NCBI RefSeq assembly: GCF_900102855.1
Contig: NZ_FMWD01000007.1
Span: 171,188-235,187 of the forward strand
Length of the DNA stretch: 64,000 nt
Direction of reading: 5' to 3'
Source of the DNA: Thiohalomonas denitrificans
GTDB lineage: Bacteria; Pseudomonadota; Gammaproteobacteria; Thiohalomonadales; Thiohalomonadaceae
Shown: positions 8,419 through 18,143 of the stretch, piece by piece
How positions within the stretch are numbered: position 1 is the first letter of the stretch
How the letters are laid out: each line of letters starts with the position of its first letter
Notes under the pieces: generated by a model
What the model was told of the DNA's origin: nothing
What the model saw: only the letters and a program-made list of their open reading frames with translations
Databases searched by the model: none
Program-made: the position numbers and the translations under genes

Positions 8419-11400
8419 CTAACGACTGCCAATACCGGGCGGGTTGAGTTGCGCTTCCCGATCTGGAGTAAGTGCACCTTCCAGCCAATCGATATCCTTG
8501 TCGGCGACTTTTCGCATAATCACCTCGGTATCACGGTTGCAACCCACTGTGCCGTAATAGTTGAAGCTGTAGGCCAGCTGCACGTAGCCACCAATCATGT
8601 TGGTCGGCTTGATTACGACTCGTGTAACAGAATTGAGAATGCCGCCACGCTTGCCGGTGGTATTGGAACCCGGCACGTTCACAATCTTCTCCTGGGCGTG
8701 GTACATCATCGCCATGCCGCGCGATACGCGCTGCGAAACTACCGCACGAGCAACGGTTGCACCGTTAGCGTTGACGGCCTCGACCCAGTCGTTATCTTCA
8801 ATACCGGCGGCTTTGGCATCAACCTCGGAAATCCATACATAGGGACCGCCGCGGAACAGCGTCAGCATGCGATGGTTATCCTGATAGGTTGAATGAATAC
8901 CCCACTTGGAGTGCGGCGTAATCCATTTCAGTTTGATGTGCTTGTCTTTCGCGATATCCGGCGAAAGATTGTTGAAGGACTTCATGTCTTGGGGTGGCTT
9001 ATGGACACAGAAACCTTCACCAAAGTCGAGCATCCATTCGTGATCCTGGTAGAAGTGCGCGCGACCCGTCAGGGTACGGAACGGGATATGCTCATGAATA
9101 TTGGTATAACCCGAAGTGTAAGAGACGGTTTCGGACTCGATACCCGACCAGGTCGGCGCGGTGATGATCTTACGCGGCTGCACCTGGATATCGTGGAAGG
9201 TGATCTTGTCCTCTTGCCGTGCAGCATACAGATGGTGATGGTCGATACCGGTCTTCTTGGACAGCGCTGACCAGGACTTGTGAGCGACTTCACCGCAGGT
9301 TTCCGGCGCCAGGCGCATCACCGAATCGCAGACGAAGATGTCCTCTTCCAGCGACGGCATGCCTTGGGAGACGCCCGGCTCCTTGACTCCGCCGTTCATC
9401 ACCTTGAGCTGTTCGTACTCTTCTTCGGTATTCCAGTCGAGACCCTTGACGTTGTTGCCGAGTTTGACCATCAGGGGGCCGATGGCAATGTACTTTCTGT
9501 AGGTGTCGGCAAAATTTCGCTCGACCACCTTGAGTAGCGGCATGGTTTTGCCCGGAACCGGATCACATTCGCCTTTGCTCCAGTCCTTGACTTCACCGAA
9601 TGGTTGAGCCATCTCGAATGCCGAGTCGTGCTGCATCGGCAGGGCAACCAGGTCCTTGCGGGTACCGAGATGCTTTTCCGCCAGCTCCGAGAACGTCTTG
9701 GCGATGTTCTTGAAGATCTGCCAGTCGGACTTGGACTCCCACGCCGGGGATACGGCTTCCGACAGCGGATGCATGAAGGGATGCATGTCGGTGGTGTTGA
9801 GATCGTTCTTCTCATACCAGGTGGCAGTCGGCAAAACGATATCCGAGTAAGCGCCAGTGGAGTTCAGGCGGAAATTGATATCCACCATCAGGTCCAGTTT
9901 GCCAATCGGTGCATCTTCGTGCCATTTAACCAGCTTGTTTTCACGCCCGTCGCCGGATTCCTGCAGCACGCCGTTCTGTGCACCGAGCAAATGCTTGAGG
10001 AAATACTCGTGTCCCTTGGCGGACGTACCGATCAGGTTGGCGCGCCAGACAAACAGATTGCGCGGCCAGTTGACCGGGTTGTCCGGGTCGGCGAACGCCA
10101 CATCCAGGGATCCATCCTTCAGTTTGCCGATCACGTGCTGAGCAATGCCAGCCTCATCGGTGGCACCAGCCTTTTCGGCTTCTGAAACCAGATCAAGCGG
10201 ATTGGTGTTCCAGTGAGGCGCGGATGGCAGCCAGCCCATGCGAACGGCGGCCACGTTGTAATCGGCCAATGAATACCCCTTGTACTTGCCCTTACCGGCA
10301 GGTGAGGTGAGATCATCGGGACGCAGAGTTTCATAGCGCCACTGATCCGTGTGGAAGTACCAGTACGAGGTGGAGTTCATGTGGCGGGGCGGACGCTGCC
10401 AGTCGAGAGCAAAGGCAATGGGTGCCCAGCCTGCCTGCGGACGCAGTTTTTCCTGTCCCACGTAGTGGGCCCAGCCACCGCCTGACTGGCCTACACAACC
10501 GCAGAGGTGCAGCAGGTTCATCACACCACGGTACATCATGTCGTTGTGATACCAGTGGTTGATCGCCGCACCCATGATGACCATGGATTTACCCTGGGTC
10601 TTGGAGGCGTTATAGGCGAATTCGCGACCGGTACGTTCAATATCGGCAGCTTTCACCCCGGTGACCTTTTCCGCCCAGGCCGGGGTATAGGCCACGCTGG
10701 CGTCGTTGTAATCACTGGTTACATTGTCACCGCCCAAACCGCGGTCAATACCATACTGGGCAACCTGCATATCGAAAACGGTCGCAACCAGGGCTTCTTC
10801 GCCGTTGGCCAGCTTCACCTTGCGCACAGGTACGTTACGGTACAGCAAGTCACCTTCGCCAGGTTCGAAGTGCGGGAAACCGACGGAAGCAACGTCATCC
10901 TTGCTATCAACACAAGAGAGTTGAGCGACGATTTCCTCTTGAGTGGCCGCATTCTTGGGCAGCAGATTCCACTTGCCCTCTTCGCCCCAACGGAATCCGA
11001 TCGAGCCGTTCGGCGCTACGAAGGACTTCGACTTCTCATCATAAACGATGGTTTTCCATTCAGGGTTATTGGTCTCACCAAGGGCACCATCCAGATCGGA
11101 GGCACGCAGGCAGCGATCGGAGACATAACCGTCACCCTGTTTACGCAGCATTACCTGAACGGGCAGGTCGGTGTACTTGCGAGCGTATTCGGAAAAATAG
11201 GGGTCCTGATTGTCGATGTAGAACTCTTTCAGTGCCACATGACCCATCGCCAGGAAGGCTGCGGTATCGGTACCCGGATTGACCGGCATCCACAGGTCCG
11301 ATGCCTTACAGTACTCGGCGTAATCGGGTGCCATGGAGATGACCTTCGCACCCTTGTAACGCACCTCGGAGACAAAGTGTGCATCCGGTGTACGTGTGGT

Positions 11401-12174
11401 GGGCAGGCTGGAACCACAAACGATGAGATAAGTAGAGTTGAACCAGTCAGCTGATTCCGGCACGTCGGTCTGCTCACCCCAGGTTTGCGGGGAGGCTGCT
11501 GGCAAATCGCAATACCAGTCATAGAACGAACCGCAGGCGCCACCGATCAGAGACAGATAGCGTGCGCCGGAAGCGTAGGAGATCTGCGACATTGCAGGAA
11601 TGGGCGAGAAACCGAAAATACGGTCGGGGCCATATTTCTTGGCGGTGAAGACGTTGGCTGCAGCAACGATTTCTTTCACTTCTTCCCAGTCGGCGCGCAC
11701 GAAGCCACCCAGACCACGCACGGCGGTGTATTGCTTGCGTTTGTTGGCATCAGCCTGAATCGTGGACCATGCCTCCACGGGGTCTTTCCCGGATTTGCGT
11801 TCAGTGCGGTATAAATCAAGCAAGCGGCCGCGAATCAGCGGGTACTTGATGCGCTGCGGGCTGTACAGGTACCAGGAATAAGAAGCGCCACGCTGACAGC
11901 CTCGCGGCTCGTGATCCGGCAAGTCCTGGCGAGTACGCGGGTAATCGGTCTGCTGCATTTCATACGCCACCAGACCATTTTTTACGTGAATCTTCCAGCT
12001 ACAGCCACCAGTACAATTCACACCGTGTGTGGAACGTACAATCTTGTCATGCGCCCAGCGGCCGCGGTAGGCATCTTCCCATTGCCGATCTTCGTTGGTC
12101 ACGATCCCATGGTCGCCGGAAAAGGTATCTTTAATTTTTTCAAAGAATTTCAGTCTGTCGAGGAAGTGGCTCAT
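8419..12174 (-). CDS. narG: respiratory nitrate reductase, molybdopterin (alpha) subunit
   Basis: NarG reduces nitrate to nitrite at a Mo-bis-MGD centre facing the cytoplasm. The 1251-aa product has the usual length. The FS0 cluster ligands are at H50, C54, C58 and C93, exactly the NarG spacing, where His replaces the first Cys. The segment SPQTWGEQTDVPESADW holds the region of the Mo-ligand Asp, and TRTPDAHF follows as in other NarG proteins. There is no twin-arginine leader, which fits the cytoplasmic membrane-bound type. It heads narGHJI. The start ATG at 12174 gives the normal N-terminus MSHFLDRLKFF. Confidence 0.98.
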   Translation of the reverse strand: MSHFLDRLKFFEKIKDTFSGDHGIVTNEDRQWEDAYRGRWAHDKIVRSTHGVNCTGGCSWKIHVKNGLVAYEMQQTDYPRTRQDLPDHEPRGCQRGASYSWYLYSPQRIKYPLIRGRLLDLYRTERKSGKDPVEAWSTIQADANKRKQYTAVRGLGGFVRADWEEVKEIVAAANVFTAKKYGPDRIFGFSPIPAMSQISYASGARYLSLIGGACGSFYDWYCDLPAASPQTWGEQTDVPESADWFNSTYLIVCGSSLPTTRTPDAHFVSEVRYKGAKVISMAPDYAEYCKASDLWMPVNPGTDTAAFLAMGHVALKEFYIDNQDPYFSEYARKYTDLPVQVMLRKQGDGYVSDRCLRASDLDGALGETNNPEWKTIVYDEKSKSFVAPNGSIGFRWGEEGKWNLLPKNAATQEEIVAQLSCVDSKDDVASVGFPHFEPGEGDLLYRNVPVRKVKLANGEEALVATVFDMQVAQYGIDRGLGGDNVTSDYNDASVAYTPAWAEKVTGVKAADIERTGREFAYNASKTQGKSMVIMGAAINHWYHNDMMYRGVMNLLHLCGCVGQSGGGWAHYVGQEKLRPQAGWAPIAFALDWQRPPRHMNSTSYWYFHTDQWRYETLRPDDLTSPAGKGKYKGYSLADYNVAAVRMGWLPSAPHWNTNPLDLVSEAEKAGATDEAGIAQHVIGKLKDGSLDVAFADPDNPVNWPRNLFVWRANLIGTSAKGHEYFLKHLLGAQNGVLQESGDGRENKLVKWHEDAPIGKLDLMVDINFRLNSTGAYSDIVLPTATWYEKNDLNTTDMHPFMHPLSEAVSPAWESKSDWQIFKNIAKTFSELAEKHLGTRKDLVALPMQHDSAFEMAQPFGEVKDWSKGECDPVPGKTMPLLKVVERNFADTYRKYIAIGPLMVKLGNNVKGLDWNTEEEYEQLKVMNGGVKEPGVSQGMPSLEEDIFVCDSVMRLAPETCGEVAHKSWSALSKKTGIDHHHLYAARQEDKITFHDIQVQPRKIITAPTWSGIESETVSYTSGYTNIHEHIPFRTLTGRAHFYQDHEWMLDFGEGFCVHKPPQDMKSFNNLSPDIAKDKHIKLKWITPHSKWGIHSTYQDNHRMLTLFRGGPYVWISEVDAKAAGIEDNDWVEAVNANGATVARAVVSQRVSRGMAMMYHAQEKIVNVPGSNTTGKRGGILNSVTRVVIKPTNMIGGYVQLAYSFNYYGTVGCNRDTEVIMRKVADKDIDWLEGALTPDREAQLNPPGIGSR

Positions 12175-12396
12175 CGCTCTTGTCTCCTGCCTTGGGCACT
12201 TGTGATCTCGACCAGCAAAGCTTCTGTGGTCGGGTTCTTATGGGGTTTAAGTGGACCCATGGTCGAGCAAGTGACTCATGGGTTACTTCTGTTCGCGTTT
12301 AAGAATGGGAGCAGGTCCGTCCAGGGAACTCATCAGAGACTCTGAGAACCTGCTCCGGCATTTGGTTCCATCGCTCCTTGGAACGATGGTTAACGA
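12175..12396. other. narK-narG spacer with small hairpins
   Basis: The 222-nt gap holds two modest inverted repeats, GAGCAGGT/ACCTGCTC (about 12308-12356) and CCATCG/CGATGG (about 12366-12387). Neither has a T tract on the minus strand. They may separate expression of the transporter from the enzyme genes, but narK and narG could still share a transcript. Confidence 0.4.
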
Positions 12397-14010
12397 TTAA
12401 GGATTCTTTATCTCGGCTTTCGGACCGAGGTAGAACCACCAGTTCAGAAGCAGACAAATCAGGTAGAAGACAGCGAACCCATAGAGGGCATTTTCCGGGG
12501 TCGTAGCCTTGATCTGCTCGCCAAACACCTGAGGAATGATGAAGGCGCCGTAGGCAGCAACTGCCGAGGTCCATCCCAGGGCCGGACCGGCCTGCTCTTT
12601 CGGGAATACCATGGCAATGGTGCGGAAGGTCGAGCCGTTGCCGATACCTGTAGCCCCGAACAGCACCAGGAAGAGGATAAAGAAGGGTACGAAGTACTCT
12701 TCCGGAGTCGCCGAGGCGTAAGCCGCCTGCATGTAGTAGGCAACACCCAGGGCCGCAGCAATCATGATGACAGCAACGATCTGGGTCACCTTGGCACCAC
12801 CGACCTTGTCGGAGATCCAGCCACCCACAGGGCGAATCAACGCACCGATAAAGGGGCCCATCCAGGCGTACATCAGGGCAGAGGGGCCGTTCGGGTTCAC
12901 GAGGTCGTGGGTCATCACGCCGTCTACCTCGACATGCTGGAACCCGAACACCACCTTGATGGCCAGGGCGAAGCCGGCGGAGTAGCCGATGAAGCTCCCG
13001 AAGGTCATGGTGTAGATGACGCTCATGATCCACGTATGCTTATTGCCGAAGATCTTGAACTGACGCTGCAGGTTCGGCTTGATGTCGCCCGGGATCATCT
13101 TCATCAGCATTACAGTGGCGAACAGGATACCCACGATGACCGGCCACTTGGCCCAACCCGGGGCACCCAGACCCACCGGTTCCGGGAGTATGATGTAGAG
13201 ACCCAAGGCCGCCGTGATGAAGCCGATGATCAGCAGGCCGATGATCTTACCGAAGGCACTGAATGGAGAGCCGATGTGCGGCGAGACCTCTTCGGTGCGG
13301 ATGTTGTTCATCCCGAACCAACCCGCGAAGGCCAGCGGTACCAGGAACAGCAGCCAGACGAAGCCTGCGTTCTGGATATAGGTCGTGGTACCCGCCGGGA
13401 TCTTGCCGATCAGCGTTCCGGAGGTGCTCTGCAGTTCCATGCCGGCACCGCCAAAGGCACCGAACAGCGGTACGGTCATCACCAGCGGCACCAGGATCTG
13501 CATGGTGGTCACGCCCGCATTACCCAAACCTGCATTGAGGCCCAGCGCCAGCCCCTGTGACTTTTTGGGAAAAAAGAAGCTGATGTTGGACATCGACGAG
13601 GCAAAATTGCCGCCGCCGAAACCGGACAGGAACGCCAGAATCTGGAACACCCACAGCGGCGTGTCTTTATCCTGCAGCGCCAACCCCGTTCCCAGGGCCG
13701 GAATCATCAACAGCGCGGTCGTGAAGAAAATGGTGTTGCGACCGCCGGCGATGCGAACGAAGAAACTGCTGGGAATGCGCAGTGTTGCGCCGGTAAGGCC
13801 GGCAATCGCCGACAGCGTGAATAGCTCGGCCGCCTCGAAGGGATAACCGAGATTAAGCATCTGTACAGTAATGATGCCCCAGTAGAGCCATACCGCGAAC
13901 CCGCAAAGAAGACTGGGAATCGATATCCACAGGTTCCGATTAGCGACTCGTTTCCCGGTCTTCTCCCAGAACGTTGGATCTTCAACGTTCCACTCTTGTA
14001 GATCAGCCAT
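12397..14010 (-). CDS. narK: NarK-type nitrate/nitrite transporter (537 aa)
   Basis: A major-facilitator protein of the nitrate-nitrite porter family. It has about 12 to 14 hydrophobic segments, the family's Asn-rich signature GLNAGLGNAGVTTMQ in the fifth helix region, and a second glycine-rich motif (AAYGAFIIPQVFG) in the C-terminal half. It likely exchanges nitrate for nitrite or takes nitrate up with protons. At 537 aa it is longer than the E. coli NarK of about 460 aa; the extra length is in the loop around residues 180-220 and in the middle. The start ATG follows AGAGGT. Together with the 420-aa paralogue upstream it makes the NarK1/NarK2 pair often seen before narG in denitrifiers. Confidence 0.93.
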   Translation of the reverse strand: MADLQEWNVEDPTFWEKTGKRVANRNLWISIPSLLCGFAVWLYWGIITVQMLNLGYPFEAAELFTLSAIAGLTGATLRIPSSFFVRIAGGRNTIFFTTALLMIPALGTGLALQDKDTPLWVFQILAFLSGFGGGNFASSMSNISFFFPKKSQGLALGLNAGLGNAGVTTMQILVPLVMTVPLFGAFGGAGMELQSTSGTLIGKIPAGTTTYIQNAGFVWLLFLVPLAFAGWFGMNNIRTEEVSPHIGSPFSAFGKIIGLLIIGFITAALGLYIILPEPVGLGAPGWAKWPVIVGILFATVMLMKMIPGDIKPNLQRQFKIFGNKHTWIMSVIYTMTFGSFIGYSAGFALAIKVVFGFQHVEVDGVMTHDLVNPNGPSALMYAWMGPFIGALIRPVGGWISDKVGGAKVTQIVAVIMIAAALGVAYYMQAAYASATPEEYFVPFFILFLVLFGATGIGNGSTFRTIAMVFPKEQAGPALGWTSAVAAYGAFIIPQVFGEQIKATTPENALYGFAVFYLICLLLNWWFYLGPKAEIKNP

Positions 14011-14550
14011 GGCGTTTTACCTCTGTGTAGTTCTGCAGGCGATCGAACCCGACACATAAGTGCCTTTTATCAAGCCGTCAATTTTCTGCGACTGCTTTAT
14101 GCCTGCCGAGTTTAAGGATGTGGAGAACCCTGACAAGAGGGCAAAAAGAGGATTCTGGACAGGTTCTACCACCTGAGTGGTAGCGGGATATATTAAACTT
14201 TTCAAGTAAATTCAATGATTTACGAAGAACACAAGACTTTCATATAAAGCCCCACCACCAAACCGGCTTTTTGGTGGTATCTCATCGTGCCGCCCCTGTC
14301 CTGTCCCGGCGCTTTCGATACCCGCAGGGTCGCACTCGGGCTGTCGACCGGGGGCCAGCCTGGATTGATGAAAAGAGGGATCCGCAGTGGTTTTCGTCAG
14401 GCAGGAAACGAGGCGGTCCAGGACGATGTCCCGGCTGGCGCCGAGAGCGCAGAGGCCAAAAGTCACCAAGATGTTGGTGCTTTCGCGCCCGGCCTCTGCG
14501 AACTCCGCGTTTTTGCGCGTGTCTCTTACAGGTAAGGATTGGGAGAGGAG
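14011..14550. other. intergenic region between the two narK genes
   Basis: I see no gene in these 540 bases; the open frames lack ribosome sites and recognisable domains. The part near the 537-aa narK probably holds its promoter. A 16-bp palindrome at 14167-14182 lies there (listed separately), followed by an A/T-rich stretch at 14190-14222. The far end holds GC-rich, structured sequence without a clear terminator. Confidence 0.5.
14167..14182. promoter_or_regulatory. possible NarL site (7-2-7 palindrome)
   Basis: TACCACCTGAGTGGTA is a near-perfect palindrome of two heptamers with a 2-bp spacer, the arrangement used by NarL and NarP. The right half, read on the other strand, is TACCACT, which fits the TACYNMT heptamer; the left half differs at its last base. 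It lies about 160 bp upstream of the 537-aa narK. The match is suggestive only. Confidence 0.4.
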
Positions 14551-15813
14551 TTAACGTATCCCTTCTGCTTCTCCCTCGGCCTTGAGCCGGCGATCCGTCG
14601 CCCGTTCGTCCGAGTAATGCATCCACATCAGCGACACCAGCGTGATGCCGAACAGCAGCCACCAGACGACCGTGTTGAACTGGAACACATCGACCAGTAT
14701 GCCGAACAGAATGGGCAGCAGGAATCCGCCGAGTCCGCCGGCCAACCCGACAATGCCCGAGATAACACCGATATTGTCCGGGTATTCGTCGGAGATGTAC
14801 TTGAATACCGAGGCCTTGCCCAATCCCCAGGCGATGCCGACGATAAACAGCAGTGCGGTGAATACCCACATGTTGACACCCAAATCCATCACGATCGGGT
14901 CGCCGGAAAGGGTGGTAATGGAGACCGTAGTGTCCGGAAAGGCGATGACAAAAAGACAGGCGAGGCTCGTCCACATCACCCACCAGGTGACCGTATGAGC
15001 CCCGAACCGATCGGACAACCAGCCCCCGGCCGCCCGGATCACGCCGGAAGGCAAAACGAAGATAGCGGCCATCAACGCGGCCACCTGAATACCGAGCCCG
15101 TACTCGCTCACATAGTATTTGGTCATCCACAGAGTTACACCGACAAACCCCCCAAAGACCAGAGAATAGTACTGGCAGTATTTCCACACCGTCGGATCCT
15201 TGAGAGCAGCCAACTGTTCCTTGATGGTGATGCTCTTGCCCGCGGTGTGGGACGCCGGTTCCTTATAGGTGAGGAACCAGTAGGAAATGGCCATAATGGT
15301 CATGGCAGCAGCATAGACCTGCGGCACGGAGGTCCAGCCGTACACCACCACCAGGGTGGGCGCCACGAACTTGGTCACCGCGGCGCCGGCATTGCCCGCC
15401 CCGAAAATACCCATGGCAAAACCCTGATTCTTCTTGTCGAACCAGCGCGCCGTGGCGGCAATACCCACCGAAAAGGAGCCGCCGGTGAGCCCCACGAATA
15501 GACCACATAACAGTAGCGCCCAATAGCTGGTCAATACCGAAATCAGCCAGATGGGAAAGATGGTGGAAACCATCAGCAAGAAGTACACGATACGCCCGCC
15601 GAACTTGTCAGTAAGCATACCAAGAGGAAGCCGCACCAGAGAGCCGGTGAGGATGGGCGTGGCGACGAGGATACCGAACTCGGTATCACTCAGCCCCAGG
15701 TTTTCCTTGATCGGAATGCCTATGACGGAAAACATCGTCCACACCGCGAAACATACGGTGAACGCCGTAGTATTCATGGTGACCGTCATTATCTGTTCAC
15801 GTGATAATGCCAT
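14551..15813 (-). CDS. narK: NarK-type nitrate transporter (420 aa)
   Basis: A second major-facilitator nitrate porter of about 12 membrane segments. The nitrate signature is FGAGNAGAAVTKF near residue 130, with a second glycine-rich motif VGLAGGLGGFLLPILFG in the C-terminal half, as in NarK1/NasA-type proton symporters. It begins MALSREQIMTVTMNTTAFTVCFAVWTM and follows an AGGGG ribosome site. It is the first gene of the minus-strand nitrate cluster, divergent from narX. The likely role is first-phase nitrate uptake driven by protons, before nitrite builds up for exchange by the other NarK; this division of labour is known from paired NarK proteins and inferred here. Confidence 0.93.
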   Translation of the reverse strand: MALSREQIMTVTMNTTAFTVCFAVWTMFSVIGIPIKENLGLSDTEFGILVATPILTGSLVRLPLGMLTDKFGGRIVYFLLMVSTIFPIWLISVLTSYWALLLCGLFVGLTGGSFSVGIAATARWFDKKNQGFAMGIFGAGNAGAAVTKFVAPTLVVVYGWTSVPQVYAAAMTIMAISYWFLTYKEPASHTAGKSITIKEQLAALKDPTVWKYCQYYSLVFGGFVGVTLWMTKYYVSEYGLGIQVAALMAAIFVLPSGVIRAAGGWLSDRFGAHTVTWWVMWTSLACLFVIAFPDTTVSITTLSGDPIVMDLGVNMWVFTALLFIVGIAWGLGKASVFKYISDEYPDNIGVISGIVGLAGGLGGFLLPILFGILVDVFQFNTVVWWLLFGITLVSLMWMHYSDERATDRRLKAEGEAEGIR

Positions 15814-16199
15814 GACTTATCCCCTGGTTAATTGGTTGAAATGCCGACCGGAGCTACTTTTGCGCGACACTACAATGGTAGGCAAACGGATCGCAAGGCG
15901 GACAAAACAGGCGCCACGCACCCGCAATACCCATAAAGAAGTAATGGGTTACAACAACTACCACCTTGATGTACATCAAGCCATGAACAGGCTGGAATCC
16001 AATCGATTCAAACGAAACAGGAACCGTGAATTCATGGTATTACCCGTTTTTCGCCTCGATACCCTGATCTAAAAGCGGCTTCTCGCAGGCATCACAACCT
16101 TTCGAGGTACTCCCTAATAGCCGGTGCTTCAATTCGAATCCGCATGGGCTTATCATGGCTCAACTCAAGAATCCTTTCCGATAATCTGCGAAGAACCCG
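15814..16199. other. divergent narK / narX promoter region
   Basis: These 386 bases separate the 420-aa narK (minus) from narX (plus) and should hold promoters for both. Besides the FNR-type box, a TACCCAT heptamer at 15929-15935 with an inverted ATGGGTT at 15944-15950 could be NarL sites. No small gene is evident. Confidence 0.55.
15966..15979. promoter_or_regulatory. FNR/ANR box
   Basis: TTGATGTACATCAA is a perfect match to the FNR-family consensus TTGAT-N4-ATCAA. It is 153 bp from the narK start and about 220 bp from the narX start, so it could serve either or both. It suggests that low oxygen activates the nitrate system through an FNR/ANR-type regulator. The regulator gene is not in the window. 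Confidence 0.85.
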
Positions 16200-18140
16200 A
16201 TGAGCCATTTCCTGAAGCGCTCACTGCTGCTGCGCCTTGGCCTGGCACTGTCGACGATCACCACCCTTGCCTTTCTGGGGATGCTAAGCTCGGTCTTCAT
16301 CGCAGAAACCGGCAAGGGGGATGCCAGCGCCATCAACCAGGCCGGCTCGCTGCGTATGCAGTCCTACCGGGTCGCCACCGCCATTCTCTATTATCAAAAC
16401 GGGGCCTACGGCACATACCCCCAGGTTCAGGCCGCCGCCGACGAGTTCATCAGCCGCCTGAAAGATAACCGGCTGGTCCGCGCCCTTCCCAAATCGAGCG
16501 ACGATCCGTTACGGGCTACGTACGACTCTGTCGAATCGAAGTGGCACGAACGCATAGAACCCTTGATTTCGGAAGCGAAGGAACTGGTCGATCGTTATCG
16601 GCTCGGGGAAATCGGAGACGAGCGCATTGCCACCTACCAGAAATTTTATCTGGCAAAGCTGGCAGACTTTTTCAATGAGGTCGATTACCTTGTTAAATTG
16701 ATCGAAAACGCCGCCGAGGCCAAGATCGAGCGGCTGCGCATTATCCAGGTAGTGACTCTTTTCCTGACGCTTGCCGTCGTCTTCATCACCATGCATTTGA
16801 TGCATACAGATGTTCTTATCCCGCTCAGAGACTTGTTGGCGGCCGCGGAAAAAGCGCGTCATGGAGATTTTTCGGGACGCGTTTCCCATACCAGTGATGA
16901 CGAACTGGGCCGCCTCGGCAATGCCTTCAACGTCATGTCGGCGGACCTCTCCCGCAAGTACGCCGATCTGGAAGCCCGCGTACGGGATAAGACAACCGAT
17001 CTGGAGCATAGCAATCGCTCCCTGGAACTGCTGTACAACACCTCGGTGCTCCTGAATGCCGGTCCGTTGACAGAATCAACGTACCGTCTTCTTTTGGAAG
17101 ACATTCGCAAACTGGTCGGTACCGGCCCGGGCACCATCTGTTTGACCAAGCACAATGACATACGGGCGCTCAAGCTGGCATCGACCCGAACCCCGAAACA
17201 GGGCCTACCCGACCTCTGCAACCCTCCCGAATGCATTAACTGCTTCGGAGGCGGGACAACGCACCTGATCGATGTGCCGCGAGGTCGTGGCGACAATCTC
17301 CGGGTGATATCCATCCCCATACGCGACCAGAACCATTATCATGGCGTGCTTCTTATCGAAATCCCGCCAGGAAAGCGACTCGCCGACTGGCAAATCCGCC
17401 TGATCGAAACCGTGGCCCAGAATATCGCCAACGCAATCACCATTGCCGAACGGGACACGGAATCACGACGTCTGGCCCTGCTGGAGGAGCGGAGCGTAAT
17501 CGCCCGTGAGCTGCACGATTCCCTGGCCCAGTCCCTCTCTTACCTGAAGATCCAGGTAAGCCGTATCCACGCGGCGCTCAAAAAACCGGACGGCAAGGAG
17601 TCAGCGCAGGCGGTGGTGGAAGAGCTGCGCGAAGGCCTGAATAGTGCCTACCGGCAATTGCGGGAACTACTGACCACCTTCCGGCTCAAAATGGACGGTC
17701 ATGGTCTCTCCAAGGCGCTGGAGGAGACGGTCCGTGAGTTCGCAGTTCGCAGTAACGTCACAGTCGAACTACATGACCGGCTTTACAGTGCACAGCTCAC
17801 CGCCAACGAGGAGATCCACACCTTGCAACTGGTGCGGGAGGCTATCGGGAATGTAATAAAGCACGCCCAGGCCACACACGCTGCCATCACGCTCGATTCG
17901 AATGACGACGGCTATGTCACTGTAGTGGTCGAGGATGACGGTCAGGGGATCCCTCCCTCTCCTCAGCGTCGTCAGCACTATGGGCTCGCGATCATGGAAG
18001 AACGCGCCCAGATCCTCGGGGGTGATGTTACGATCAATTCCAAACCCGAGGGCGGAACCCGAGTCGAGCTGAATTTCCTGCCATCGACCCGCAGACCTGT
18101 TACCAAATCCGAAACTGAAACTGAAACCGAGACTGGATAG
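16200..18140 (+). CDS. narX: nitrate/nitrite sensor histidine kinase
   Basis: NarX senses periplasmic nitrate or nitrite and phosphorylates NarL. The 646-aa protein has a first membrane segment at about 11-34, then the P-box (GKGDASAINQAGSLRMQSYR at 38-57) that binds nitrate, a second membrane segment at about 183-203, and a HAMP linker. A central module contains the Cys cluster CNPPECINC, typical of NarX. The HisKA_3 motif ARELHDSLAQ has its His near residue 438, and an HATPase domain (EDDGQGIPP) follows. The last residues are a simple ETETET tail made by a short DNA repeat. The P-box and Cys cluster fit NarX; NarQ is a less likely alternative. narL starts 3 nt after the stop. Confidence 0.95.
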   Translation: MSHFLKRSLLLRLGLALSTITTLAFLGMLSSVFIAETGKGDASAINQAGSLRMQSYRVATAILYYQNGAYGTYPQVQAAADEFISRLKDNRLVRALPKSSDDPLRATYDSVESKWHERIEPLISEAKELVDRYRLGEIGDERIATYQKFYLAKLADFFNEVDYLVKLIENAAEAKIERLRIIQVVTLFLTLAVVFITMHLMHTDVLIPLRDLLAAAEKARHGDFSGRVSHTSDDELGRLGNAFNVMSADLSRKYADLEARVRDKTTDLEHSNRSLELLYNTSVLLNAGPLTESTYRLLLEDIRKLVGTGPGTICLTKHNDIRALKLASTRTPKQGLPDLCNPPECINCFGGGTTHLIDVPRGRGDNLRVISIPIRDQNHYHGVLLIEIPPGKRLADWQIRLIETVAQNIANAITIAERDTESRRLALLEERSVIARELHDSLAQSLSYLKIQVSRIHAALKKPDGKESAQAVVEELREGLNSAYRQLRELLTTFRLKMDGHGLSKALEETVREFAVRSNVTVELHDRLYSAQLTANEEIHTLQLVREAIGNVIKHAQATHAAITLDSNDDGYVTVVVEDDGQGIPPSPQRRQHYGLAIMEERAQILGGDVTINSKPEGGTRVELNFLPSTRRPVTKSETETETETG

Positions 18141-18143
18141 CAA

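Noticed and set aside
10507-11454. Long open frame opposite narG (315 codons)
   Set aside because: It is a shadow of the high-GC narG codons; the narG protein is fully conserved and the shadow has no domain or ribosome site.
14287-14535. Possible small gene between the two narK genes
   Set aside because: No ribosome site, no domain, and composition like non-coding DNA.
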